NCBI GenBank assembly: GCA_001767455.1 | Contig: MELC01000083.1 | Span: forward strand, 32,504-96,503 | Direction: 5' to 3' | Source of the DNA: Acidobacteria bacterium RIFCSPLOWO2_12_FULL_66_21 | GTDB taxonomy: Bacteria; Acidobacteriota; Vicinamibacteria; Vicinamibacterales; 2-12-FULL-66-21 | DNA: 64,000 nucleotides | Shown: in pieces, positions 7,850 to 16,530 of the stretch | Position numbering within the stretch: the first letter of the stretch is position 1 | Layout: each line of letters begins with the position of its first letter | The notes under the pieces: generated by a model | Database searches by the model: none | Told to the model about the DNA's origin: nothing | What the model saw: only the letters and a program-made list of their open reading frames with translations | Position numbers and translations under genes: made by a program

Positions 7850-10800
7850 GTCGCCCTCCCGGGAAGTGGATGTCGCTCTCTGGTGTCGCGCCACACCGCG
7901 AACACGGCCGGCACCGGCCGAAGCTGCAGCAGCCAGAAATTCGTGCCTTCGATGGCGAACTCGATGTCGAGCGGCTGGCGGTAGCCGGCCTCGAGCCGCG
8001 CGGCGGCGCTCACGACGTCGCAGAGCGCGACGTACTCGAGCGCCGGCCGCAGCCGCTGGTGGTACAAGGTGTCGACGCGCCGGGTCCCGGACCCGAACCC
8101 GGCGTCGAAGACGACGCGCTCCCGCTTGTCGTTGGTGATGTAGCGGAAGCGAATCGGCCCGCCGCCGGTGCTCTCGTCCTTCGACACGACGATCTGGTCG
8201 GCGGCGACCGCTCCGGAGACGATGCCCTCGCCGAGACCGTACGCCGCGTTGATCACTATTTCGCGCCACTGGCCGTCCGCGAGGTTGATGGTGTGCAGGA
8301 CGCCCGAGGCGGACGCCCAGACCATCCGCTGCACGAGCACGCCGCCGCCGACTTCGCCGGTGATGCCGAGCACGGAGCGGTTGTGAATCGCGCGCGCCGT
8401 CCACAACCCGCTCCAGGCGCGCCGCAGGTGCTCGCAGAGCGCCGCCTCCCCCCGCACGAACAGGAAGGTGTCGAAATCGCCGGCGCGGGCCGCCGATGGG
8501 AGGTCCTCTTCCCGCGCCGACGATCTCACCGCGACAAACGGCTGCCGCGGATCGTCGTGGCCGCCGGCGCACGCCGCCGCGGATGTGTCCGACGCGAGCG
8601 TCCGGTACGCGGCCGCGATCTCCGCTTCGAGATCGGCCGGGAGGCGCACGCTATCCCACGCGCGACGGATGGCGATCGATTGCTGCGCGGGCGACGTGTC
8701 GGTGCGCGCGAGAGTCCGGCGGATTGACTCGCGCAAGGGCAAGGTCAGCGCGCCTTCCACCGGGTCGGGAACCGGCGAGGCGAGCACGTCCTGGAAGGCC
8801 CGGTCCGTGACGACGAACCATGGCGGAATGAGCGCGCCCTCGCCGAGGCGCCGCGCTTCGGCGAGATTCGCCGCCTTCGAGCCGACGAGCGGCCACAGCT
8901 CGACGCCGCCATCGGCGGGCCACAGGACGCGGCGGCCGGACAGGAGCCTGACGAGCCCGTCGTCGTCAGCCGCCAGGCGCTCGCGGATCGATGCGGTCCT
9001 GGCTCTCGGCGCGGATGCGGTCCCGAGCACGTTGTCGATCCGATCGATTGCGTCGAGCGCGTGCCTCCAGCCGGCCGCGCCGCACGGCGGCGGCGACGCG
9101 TCGAACGCCGCTGACAGCTCGTCGCGCAACGCGAGGAGCCGCGCGGTGGCGAGCTGGTCGGTCGCGGGGCTTGCCGCCGGCGCCCGGTCGGGGGGCGTCC
9201 CGGTCCGGCTCCAGGACAAGAGCTCGTCGATGTTCGCGGCGAGATCGCCCGCGCGGACAACGGCGAGCCGCGCCGACAGCACCTCGGCCGGGTCGCCGGC
9301 AGCGGGAATGCTGGCCGCCGCCGACTGGGTGAGGGCGGCGAGACGGCGACGAACACGCTCCTCCATCTCCTTGACTGTCCCTCGGGTGATCTCACCCACC
9401 GAGGGATTGCGGAAGAGCGCCCCGAGCAGGCGAATCTTCTCCTGCTGCGCGACGGCGTGCCCCGCGCCAACCTCCCCCACGAGCAGCTCTGTGGCCGCAT
9501 GCCGGGCCAGCACCGGATCGTGCAGTCGTGTCAGCAGCCGTTCGAGCTGGTGCCGCGCCCGCAGCATCCGTCCGCGGCACGCGAGGAGATCGGCATCGGT
9601 CCGGGCGCCGCCGAGGCTTCGACTGGCCGCGGCGAGGAGTTGAAGCCCCTCGTGGAGCGCGAGCGCATCCCGTTCCTGTCCAAGAACGCGGAGCGTGCCC
9701 TCGTCCGCGTCGACGACGAGAAGGTCTCCGTCCTGCACGCGCTCCTCGTGCTCGACCGAATCGTGCTGTTCCACCACCTCGAAGCCATCGACGCGCGCCC
9801 GCACCTCGCGGTGCCGCACCCTGGAGTACACGAGCGACTCGCGGCCGGCCGCGTCGCGTTCGAGCGCCGCCGGCACCACGAGCGCCGGCTTGCGGAACTG
9901 CAGCGCGAGCAGCCCGGCGTGGCTCAGGATTCCACCGCCGGTGGAGATGACGGCGGCCGAGCGGAAGACGAATGGATTCTCGGCGGGGCTCAGCACTGGG
10001 GCGATGAGGATGCTGCCTTCGACGTCCTGGGGCCGCCGCCCGGCCAGGCCGACGCGCGCGAGACCGACCGCGCGCCCCGGCGAGGCTTTGACGCCGGAGA
10101 GCGCCCGTTCCCCGGGAACCAGGGCGGAGCGCGTACGCGTGTTCGGCGCGCCGAAGAGCGCACGCACGGCGGACGCGATCGACGCAGCCGGCTCTGTCTC
10201 ACGGTCCATCCACGCCGCGGCAAAGTTGTTGCGCCGGAGCAGCGCGGCAAAGGCGTCGGCGTCCACGGACCAGTTCGCGCGCCATGGCGCGTCCGTGGCG
10301 TCGCGGCGCTCGTGCAGCGTCTCGCCCACGCCACACAGCGCGAGACGCTGGATGCCGCTCGCGTCGCTGAGCGCATAGAGCGCGAGCGCGCGGTCGGCCA
10401 GCGGCAGGATCGCGCGCTTCACCTCGTATCCGTTGACGGCGCCACTCGTCTCGGAACGAAGGCCCGCCTCGAGCACGGCGGCGAGCCTCGCCAGGCGCGC
10501 GGACTCCGCCAGTGTCTCGTCGTCGGACGCGAGCATCCGCGCGAAGACGCTTGCCTCGTGGAACGTGCGGTAGAGCGTGGGCGGGCGCGCGCTGAAGCCG
10601 TCGCGCCCTTCGACGATCTCTCCTCTCTCGAGCGCGTGGCGGAGCGGCGCCAGGAGGTACGCGTCGAGGGCAAGTTGCGTCAGCGGGCGTTCGGCGCTGA
10701 AGGTTGGAACACAGGCGATGGCGCGGCGATCGAGGGCTTCCCTGAGCGCCGGCCAGAACTCCGCGGGCGCGTCCACGGAAAACCGATCGCGATACGGGCC

Positions 10801-12864
10801 GTCCCCGTTCCAGCGGAGCTCCCGCTCGCCGGCCGGATCGCGCTCGACGCCGACGAGAATCCCGAGCCGGTCGCCCGTGAGCACGTGACGCATCGGCACG
10901 AGACCCCAGCGGGCGAAGAACTCGGCCCACGCGCACGCGACCGCCCCGCGCGCTTCCTCGCCGAGCTGAAGGTCGCCGACGATCCAGTCCACGTCCATCA
11001 ACGACGGAACCAGCCGGAAGAGCGCCTCCACCTTGTCCGAGAGCTGGTGGAGGTCCGCCGCACGCTCCTTGTCGTAGCGCGCGTGGATGCGGGTGTTCGT
11101 GACTTGGACGTCGAAGTCCATTCTGCGGAAGATGGCCTCGATCGCGGTCAACGACGGATTCGGATGCCACTCCAGGTCGTACTTGCTGACGCCGCAGTAC
11201 TCCAGATCGATCATTCCGCCGCGCTGCGGGGGCGAGAAGTCCACTCGAATGAACACGGGGTGGTTCCGAAACGCGGCGAAGCAGTGGACCTCGTTGCCGT
11301 AGCAGAAGATCCGCAATTTCGGCAACGCCCGCTCGCCGTGCAGGAGGTGGCGTGTGAATGCGTCGGCCGCGATCCACACGACGCGCGGCACCGGCCGCTG
11401 GCCGCGCGATTCGAAGTCGGCGTATTCGATGGGCGGCAGCGTCTGCAGGACGCCGTCGGAGGCCGCCAGCACGAGCGTGACCGTGCGGTTCGTCATGCCC
11501 GTGCCCTCCGCCAGCTTGAAGCCGAGGGCGAGCCCTCGCTGATGAAGGTAGCGCTTGCACCCATGCATCGTGCGGACGTCGGCCGCGGAGGCGGGATCCT
11601 CGAACATCTGCGCCAGCCGGGTCAGCGCCGGGGAGAGCGGCTGCCCCGGCACGGCCGCCGACAGCTCGCGCTCGATGGCGGCGCGGAGCGTGCGGTACAC
11701 GCGCGCGACGCCGTCGCACTCGTCGGTATGGCCGGCAAAGATCGCGACGAAGTCCTCGACGATCTCGTCCATCTGCGCGAGCATCCGCCGCACTCGATCG
11801 ACGGTCAGCGGGGCGACGTCCAGCAGATCGACGAGGATGTCGGCGTGCCGCAGGTTGTACGCGCGGAAGCGATCGACGGCCGTACTTGCGGCCTGGGCTT
11901 CGCCTGAGGTGGTTGCGCCGTACGCCTCGGCGACGAGGTGCTCGGACAGCTTGCGGACGCCCGGGCAGTGCGCGAGAAGCGCATACTCCGCGGGCGTCGC
12001 CAGCAGCGGGAAGGACTCGCCGACGGCAAAGGCGATTCGCGCATTCACCACGAGCCCGCAGTTGAGCGCCCGCCCGCCGATCTCGCCCACGATCTGACGC
12101 AGCAGCGCCTCGCCGCATCGGGCCTCGGCGGCCTTCAAATCCTCGATGAGCGCGTCCGGATCGCATCCGCCCGCCGCAAGGTCGACCAGATCCAGGTAAG
12201 TCGCCCGCGTGTAAGCGAGGTACGGCTCGAGAAACCCGGCGAGCTGCCGGCCGAGGAGGCCCGCCGCGACATCACCTGGCGGCAGCGACGACGACAGGTC
12301 GAGGAGCCGGGCGGCCAGCCGGCGCGTCGAGAGATGCGGCGCGCGCAGGTCGGGCGCGCCGCCGAGAAAACGAGCGACCGTCTCCATGGCCGCCGCGGAT
12401 CGCAGGAGGTCGGGTCCGGAGTCAATCGTCCTGGCGAGCGCGCCGACGAACTCGTCGTCGATCGCCACGCGGCCCTGGCGCACGAGCTGCTCCAGGCGAT
12501 CGAGCGTGCGGCCGCAGACCTCCGGATCGGCGGACGCGAGCAGTTCCACCAGCATCGTCCAGGGGCGGTCGCCGGCCTCCGCCACGTCGTAGAGCAGCGA
12601 GATGAGCGGCCCTTTCGCCGCGTCCGGCGTGGTCCGGGACAGTCGGACCAGGCTCCGGAGACGCGCGGCATGTTCCGGGCGGTACCAGTCGTGGCGGTGC
12701 TGCCTGAGGGCCGCGCAGGCCTGTGCGACCCGCTCGGCGTCACCCGAAATCAGCGCCAGCTCGGATTCGATCGTCTCGACTGCGCGATCGAACGGCGACA
12801 CCTCCGGCCGATCCTCGATGTGGGGGGATGAAGGTCCCGCGAGTCCGTGGGCGTGACTCGACAT
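7846..12864 (-). CDS. Giant PEP-synthase/dikinase-like protein with reversed domain order
   Basis: 1672 residues. The first ~900 are not recognised: a helical region (about 20-440), then a mixed alpha/beta part with 'TMHGCKRYLHQRGLALGFKL' and 'IDLEYCGVSKYDLEWHPNPS'. At about 930-1050 there is a swivelling phosphohistidine domain, 'TGGGILSHAGLLALQFRKPA', with His982 in the expected place. From about 1320 to the end there is a PPDK/PEP-synthase-type ATP-grasp domain ('LVGSKAANLAEARRLGEG', 'VAVRSSAREEDLPSAARAG', 'QPLDIEFAIEGTNFWLLQLR'). PEP synthase and rifampicin phosphotransferase place ATP-grasp first, and PEP synthase adds a C-terminal PEP barrel. Here the order is reversed and the barrel is absent, as in plant alpha-glucan water dikinase. 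It likely transfers a phosphate from ATP, through His982, to a substrate held by the N-terminal region. Substrate unknown. Confidence 0.85.
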   Translation of the reverse strand: MSSHAHGLAGPSSPHIEDRPEVSPFDRAVETIESELALISGDAERVAQACAALRQHRHDWYRPEHAARLRSLVRLSRTTPDAAKGPLISLLYDVAEAGDRPWTMLVELLASADPEVCGRTLDRLEQLVRQGRVAIDDEFVGALARTIDSGPDLLRSAAAMETVARFLGGAPDLRAPHLSTRRLAARLLDLSSSLPPGDVAAGLLGRQLAGFLEPYLAYTRATYLDLVDLAAGGCDPDALIEDLKAAEARCGEALLRQIVGEIGGRALNCGLVVNARIAFAVGESFPLLATPAEYALLAHCPGVRKLSEHLVAEAYGATTSGEAQAASTAVDRFRAYNLRHADILVDLLDVAPLTVDRVRRMLAQMDEIVEDFVAIFAGHTDECDGVARVYRTLRAAIERELSAAVPGQPLSPALTRLAQMFEDPASAADVRTMHGCKRYLHQRGLALGFKLAEGTGMTNRTVTLVLAASDGVLQTLPPIEYADFESRGQRPVPRVVWIAADAFTRHLLHGERALPKLRIFCYGNEVHCFAAFRNHPVFIRVDFSPPQRGGMIDLEYCGVSKYDLEWHPNPSLTAIEAIFRRMDFDVQVTNTRIHARYDKERAADLHQLSDKVEALFRLVPSLMDVDWIVGDLQLGEEARGAVACAWAEFFARWGLVPMRHVLTGDRLGILVGVERDPAGERELRWNGDGPYRDRFSVDAPAEFWPALREALDRRAIACVPTFSAERPLTQLALDAYLLAPLRHALERGEIVEGRDGFSARPPTLYRTFHEASVFARMLASDDETLAESARLARLAAVLEAGLRSETSGAVNGYEVKRAILPLADRALALYALSDASGIQRLALCGVGETLHERRDATDAPWRANWSVDADAFAALLRRNNFAAAWMDRETEPAASIASAVRALFGAPNTRTRSALVPGERALSGVKASPGRAVGLARVGLAGRRPQDVEGSILIAPVLSPAENPFVFRSAAVISTGGGILSHAGLLALQFRKPALVVPAALERDAAGRESLVYSRVRHREVRARVDGFEVVEQHDSVEHEERVQDGDLLVVDADEGTLRVLGQERDALALHEGLQLLAAASRSLGGARTDADLLACRGRMLRARHQLERLLTRLHDPVLARHAATELLVGEVGAGHAVAQQEKIRLLGALFRNPSVGEITRGTVKEMEERVRRRLAALTQSAAASIPAAGDPAEVLSARLAVVRAGDLAANIDELLSWSRTGTPPDRAPAASPATDQLATARLLALRDELSAAFDASPPPCGAAGWRHALDAIDRIDNVLGTASAPRARTASIRERLAADDDGLVRLLSGRRVLWPADGGVELWPLVGSKAANLAEARRLGEGALIPPWFVVTDRAFQDVLASPVPDPVEGALTLPLRESIRRTLARTDTSPAQQSIAIRRAWDSVRLPADLEAEIAAAYRTLASDTSAAACAGGHDDPRQPFVAVRSSAREEDLPSAARAGDFDTFLFVRGEAALCEHLRRAWSGLWTARAIHNRSVLGITGEVGGGVLVQRMVWASASGVLHTINLADGQWREIVINAAYGLGEGIVSGAVAADQIVVSKDESTGGGPIRFRYITNDKRERVVFDAGFGSGTRRVDTLYHQRLRPALEYVALCDVVSAAARLEAGYRQPLDIEFAIEGTNFWLLQLRPVPAVFAVWRDTRERHPLPGRAT

Positions 12865-12891
12865 GGCGGCGCGTCGGCAGGACCTTCGAGA

Positions 12892-12903
12892 CTCAGTATA
12901 GTC
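12892..12903 (-). promoter_or_regulatory. Possible internal -10 element
   Basis: On the minus strand the 64-bp gap between the second radical SAM gene and the dikinase-like gene contains GACTATACTGAG, with a TATACT hexamer about 30 bases before the ATG at 12864. No convincing -35 box is seen, so an internal promoter is only possible. The gap also lacks a strong ribosome site. Confidence 0.25.
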
Positions 12904-12928
12904 CCGATAGGGGCCCTCGGCTGTCGCG

Positions 12929-13678
12929 TCAGCCCGCCGGTCGCAGCTCCGGCGTTCTCGTAATCAAATACGACGTGCCGAGCGTTCCGTCGGCGAACAG
13001 GTTGATGCTCCGGCATTCGGCACGATCGAAGTCCCAGCGCGTCACTTCCATGCCGTGATAGTCGAGCACCGCGTTCCCCTTGAACCACTTCACCACCGGA
13101 TAGGCCGGGAGAATGCTCCACCGGCGCTCGTCGCCGTACAGCGTCCGAAAGACGAGACGGCGCACGCCAGCCTCGTGGCATCGGGCCACGAACTCGTCGA
13201 CCTCGCCGGCGTTGTGCTCGTTGATGACGGCCGACACCTTCACCGGGATCGTCGCGCGGCGCAGGATCGCCGCCAGGTCGGGCACGTGCGTCGATCCCGT
13301 CAGCCGCGCGTAGGTTGCCGGATTGAATGACGGGAACGAGATGCACGCGCGATCGTACCGGTTGAAGATGTCGATTCGGCGGAGCGCCAGCACGCCGTTC
13401 GTGTGCAGCGCGAGGCGCGCGCAGGGATGGAGTCGCTCGCGCAGCAGCTCGAGGAGCCTGGCCTCGTGCGCGTAGAGCTGCGGGTCGCTGACGGTCCCTG
13501 TCAGCGTCACCTGTGGAATCCTCCACCGATTGACCGTCTCGACGAAGCCCTCGAGGCCGCGCAACGGGTACTCGTTCAGGTTGCTGACGTTGACACGGTC
13601 GGGCAGCAGGCGTCCGATGCACCACGGACACGCGCGATTGCAGGGGCCTGCGAACAGGATGTTCGCAAAGTCATACAT
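12929..13678 (-). CDS. Radical SAM protein (CxxxCxxC), short form
   Basis: 249 residues, starting almost at once with the 4Fe-4S motif 'CNRACPWC' (C13, C17, C20). This is followed by a partial TIM barrel with 'QVTLTGTVSDPQLY' (in place of the GGEP strand), 'LALHTNGVL' and 'IPVKVSAVINEHNAGEVDEF'. No SPASM or twitch cluster follows, so only one Fe-S cluster is expected. It shares the MoaA/NifB-like barrel, but I cannot place it in a characterised subfamily. Its start overlaps the end of the HemN-like gene by eight bases, and it lies 64 bp before the dikinase-like gene. Two different radical SAM enzymes in one operon suggest a multistep modification of a small molecule or cofactor. Confidence 0.85.
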   Translation of the reverse strand: MYDFANILFAGPCNRACPWCIGRLLPDRVNVSNLNEYPLRGLEGFVETVNRWRIPQVTLTGTVSDPQLYAHEARLLELLRERLHPCARLALHTNGVLALRRIDIFNRYDRACISFPSFNPATYARLTGSTHVPDLAAILRRATIPVKVSAVINEHNAGEVDEFVARCHEAGVRRLVFRTLYGDERRWSILPAYPVVKWFKGNAVLDYHGMEVTRWDFDRAECRSINLFADGTLGTSYLITRTPELRPAG

Positions 13679-15116
13679 GGGCGGACGTCATCTCCTGCGG
13701 TCGATAGTCGCCAGTCGCTGTTCGAGAGTCGGTCGCCGACTCCAGCAAGTACTGCTGGATCGACGGCGCGTAGAACAGCGCGATCACGCCATTGACACTG
13801 CGGCTCCCGGCGCGCGTGAGCCGAAGCGTTCGCGCGGTGTAGTCCATGAGCCCCTCCCCAATCGCGAAGTCGATCTCGCCGCGAAACAGGTGGGCGAGCG
13901 CCACGCCGAATTTCGACGCGAACGCGCCGGTGTCGATTTCGCCGAAATAGAAGCTGACGGCGCACATCTTTCCCATCATCTGCCGCGCGGGCAGATCGTA
14001 GAGATCCTGCAGCGGCAGCGATCCGCGGGCGATCGCCCGACGATACGCGGCGAGGTTCTTCGAAGCGGCTCCGGTGTTGTAGGAAATCGTCGTGTGGGTG
14101 AACGACTGCGCGCCCAGCCCGAGCCCCAGGTACGGCATCGCCTCGACGACCCGGCGCGTCAGGTACGCGCTGGTGCCGGCATCCCCCGCAATCCTGCTGT
14201 ACGTCGTCTTCCCGGGAGTGGCGGCGTAACCCGCATCGGCGAGCATGTCGCATGCGAGCGCAGTCATCGCCCGCACCTTCCCCAGACCGACATGCCGCGC
14301 ATGGTGCGCGATCCGCGTCAGCTTGTAGCGCATCCGGTACAGAGTGATGTACTCGGGATCCAGGCCGATGGCGTGTCGCAGCGTCGCGCGCCATCCCTCG
14401 AGATCCTGCCCAGCGAACCCGTACATCAGATCGAGGTTGAGCCGGCGGAAATCGGCCGCGCGGACGTTCTCCACCGCACGGCGGTGGCAGTCTGCGGCGT
14501 TGCCCGACCGGTTGAGGGCTTTGAGGAGATCGAGCTCGACGACCTGGAGGCCCATGCTGATCCGATCGATCCCGATCCGCCTGAAGGCGGCCAGCTTGTC
14601 CGGGCGGGCGGCCGCGATCTTCGGCGTCGTTTCAATGCTGATGTCGCTTCCCGGCATGAACCTGAACATGGAGCGCGCCTTCTCGACAATGCGCGCGACC
14701 TCGTCCGCCGGAAGAACCGAGGGGGTCCCGCCGCCGATGTCGAACCCGTGCAGCAGCCTGGGCTCGGGTCCGAAGACCTCCCGATAGAGGTCGAACTCGC
14801 GGAGCAGATCGTCGACGTAGCCGGCGGCCGCGGGCAGGCCCTCCCGGTCGACCACCGCGTATTCGCAAAACGAACAGCGCGTCTCGCAGAACGGGATGTG
14901 AACGTAGAGGCAGAGATCGTCGATACCGGACCAGGCACGGCCGGCCACCGCCGCCGCGCTCGCCGCGTCGACGCGGTAGGGCGCCCACGTGAGGGTGTGC
15001 GCGATCGGATACGCGGTATTCGCGATGTGATGGTTCCGGAGCCCGGCCTCGAAGACAGCACGCGGCGCGAACGGCCTCGCGTCGGCAGGCGAGGGTGGGA
15101 CCCAGACGCGATTCAT
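13671..15116 (-). CDS. HemN/HemW-like radical SAM protein
   Basis: 481 residues. After ~65 variable residues comes 'CLYVHIPFCETRCSFCEYAV' (C77, C81, C84), then 'GFDIGGGTPSVL', 'IDRISMGLQVV' and a winged-helix-like C-terminal region. This is the HemN family pattern (coproporphyrinogen dehydrogenase, HemW haem chaperone and the radical SAM methyltransferase or cyclopropanase relatives). The N-terminal extension ('PFAPRAVFEAGLRNHH') and divergent C-terminus make true coproporphyrinogen oxidase unlikely. The upstream oxidoreductase stop overlaps its ATG (ATGA at 15116-15113), so expression is coupled. Electron delivery by that flavoprotein is a reasonable inference. Confidence 0.87.
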   Translation of the reverse strand: MNRVWVPPSPADARPFAPRAVFEAGLRNHHIANTAYPIAHTLTWAPYRVDAASAAAVAGRAWSGIDDLCLYVHIPFCETRCSFCEYAVVDREGLPAAAGYVDDLLREFDLYREVFGPEPRLLHGFDIGGGTPSVLPADEVARIVEKARSMFRFMPGSDISIETTPKIAAARPDKLAAFRRIGIDRISMGLQVVELDLLKALNRSGNAADCHRRAVENVRAADFRRLNLDLMYGFAGQDLEGWRATLRHAIGLDPEYITLYRMRYKLTRIAHHARHVGLGKVRAMTALACDMLADAGYAATPGKTTYSRIAGDAGTSAYLTRRVVEAMPYLGLGLGAQSFTHTTISYNTGAASKNLAAYRRAIARGSLPLQDLYDLPARQMMGKMCAVSFYFGEIDTGAFASKFGVALAHLFRGEIDFAIGEGLMDYTARTLRLTRAGSRSVNGVIALFYAPSIQQYLLESATDSRTATGDYRPQEMTSAHV

Positions 15117-16444
15117 CGCGTGGTGGCGGCGTTTCCTGCGACGTTGACGGGATCGCGCACGGCCGAATACGGCGGCGCGTACGCAAGATCGAGCGCGGCC
15201 AGCTGCTCCACCGTCAGCCCGCCCGCCACGGCCGTGGCAAACACGTCGATGCGCTTGTCCACGCCCGCCCGGCCGGCCAGTTCCGCGCCAAGGACGCGGC
15301 CGGTGGACCGCTGGTAGGTCAGCTCGATCGCGATCGGCTCCGACCCTGGAAAGAACTCGTCGTGCGACGGCGCTGTGACGTGCAGCACCGCGGCATCCGG
15401 TCCCGCATCGGTGGAGGTGACGCCGGTGCGCGCGATGGTCGTGTCGCCGGCGCGCAGGATCGCGGTGCCGAGTACCGCACCCAGCCGCGCATCGCCGCCC
15501 GCGGCGCAGATGCCGGCCACCTGCGCCGTCTTGTCAGCCATCGCCGCCTGGGCGAACCAGATGGGGCGCCCCCACGGCGCGTGCGGCACCGACACGCAGA
15601 CGCCACACGCGAACACGCCGGGCAGGCTCGTCGCCGCGTGCTCGTCGATGGGCACGGTGCCGTCCGGCAGGAGCCGGGCGCCCGCGGCGCGAAGAAGATC
15701 CGTGCGCGGCCGCAGCCCGGCCGCGATGACGACGAGGTCCGCCTTGAGCCGCCGGCCGTCCGCCAGCACGACAGTCGTGACCTGGGAGCCTTCGCGCATC
15801 ACCGACGCCGGCGCCGCCCCGGTGAGGACGGTCGCGCCGGCCCCCTGCAGCGCCTCGGCGGCCATCGCGGCAATCGTCTCTGAATGCCTGCTCAGAAGCC
15901 GCGGTTCGCGCTCGACGATCGTCACCCGGCATTTCCGCCGTAGGAACCCGTCGGCGGCCTCGACGCCGAAGTAGCCGCCGCCGAGAATGACGACGCGGCG
16001 CGCGCCGCGATCGAGCGCGGCCGAAATGCCTTTGAGATCCGCGGGAGTCCGAAAGCGGAAGACGTTGCGCGCCGTCTCGAGTCCGGCGACGTCCGGCACA
16101 ATCGACTCGGCGCCGGCCGCGAAGATCAGCCGGTCGTACCGCAGCCGCTCTTTGTCGAGCACGAGCTGGCGGCTCTCGGCGTCGATCCGTTCGACGCGCA
16201 CGCGCGTGCGCACCTCGATGTGATGGACGCGCTCGACAAGCTGCGCCTGGCGCCGGTTCGCCGCCGTCAGGTCGGCAACCTCCCGCGACACGGAGTAGGC
16301 CAGCCCGCCCACCGCGTAACGCACGGCCGCGCCCTGCTCGAGGATGACAATGCGAGCGGTCCTGTCGATCTCGCGTGCCTTGAGCGCAGCGGTCGGCCCG
16401 CTCAGGGCCCCTCCGACGATGGCAATCACCCGAGGCTCCACCAT
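15113..16444 (-). CDS. CoA-disulfide-reductase-like FAD oxidoreductase lacking the redox Cys
   Basis: 443 residues in the layout of CoA disulfide reductase/NADH oxidase proteins: FAD site 'IVGGALSGPTAAL' (about 9-21), NAD(P) site 'VVILGGGYFGVEAADGFL' (about 150) and a C-terminal dimerisation domain ending 'YAPPYSAVRDPVNVAGNAA'. The family signature around the active-site cysteine, roughly 'SFANCGLPYY', is 'RYAVGGLAYS' here, so Gly46 replaces Cys. The usual 'AAGDC' FAD contact is 'ACGVC'. The protein may still bind FAD and pass electrons but should not form the Cys-SSCoA intermediate. The frame is open upstream to 16531 through a repeat element; the ATG at 16444 is preferred because homology starts there. 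It is the first gene of the five-gene operon. Confidence 0.85.
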   Translation of the reverse strand: MVEPRVIAIVGGALSGPTAALKAREIDRTARIVILEQGAAVRYAVGGLAYSVSREVADLTAANRRQAQLVERVHHIEVRTRVRVERIDAESRQLVLDKERLRYDRLIFAAGAESIVPDVAGLETARNVFRFRTPADLKGISAALDRGARRVVILGGGYFGVEAADGFLRRKCRVTIVEREPRLLSRHSETIAAMAAEALQGAGATVLTGAAPASVMREGSQVTTVVLADGRRLKADLVVIAAGLRPRTDLLRAAGARLLPDGTVPIDEHAATSLPGVFACGVCVSVPHAPWGRPIWFAQAAMADKTAQVAGICAAGGDARLGAVLGTAILRAGDTTIARTGVTSTDAGPDAAVLHVTAPSHDEFFPGSEPIAIELTYQRSTGRVLGAELAGRAGVDKRIDVFATAVAGGLTVEQLAALDLAYAPPYSAVRDPVNVAGNAATTR

Positions 16445-16483
16445 AGGGAGTTCGGCGCATGGTAGTCCCGACGCCACCGCCCG

Positions 16484-16530
16484 GTCAAAGCCCTTCGACA
16501 CGCTCAGGGCAGGCCCTTCGGCCAGGCTCA
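16484..16530. repeat. Short intergenic repeat (CTTCGACACGCTCAGGGCAGG type)
   Basis: The stretch carries 'CCCTTCGACACGCTCAGGG' followed by 'CAGGCCCTTCGG', a G+C-rich motif that recurs in many bacterial genomes as an extragenic repeat. It lies between the oxidoreductase and the kinase-like gene and covers the kinase stop codon. Confidence 0.5.

Noticed and set aside
5441-7984. Very long plus-strand open frame opposite the malic-enzyme-like gene
   Set aside because: It is antisense to a clear enzyme and its translation is Arg/His/Asp-rich without any domain; a G+C-driven shadow.
9457-11907. Long plus-strand frame opposite the dikinase-like gene
   Set aside because: Same reason: complementary to well-defined His and ATP-grasp domains, with no recognisable motif of its own.
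13671-15116. Coproporphyrinogen dehydrogenase HemN for haem synthesis
   Set aside because: The family resemblance is clear, but the N-terminal extension and gene context (no other haem genes) do not support that specific function.
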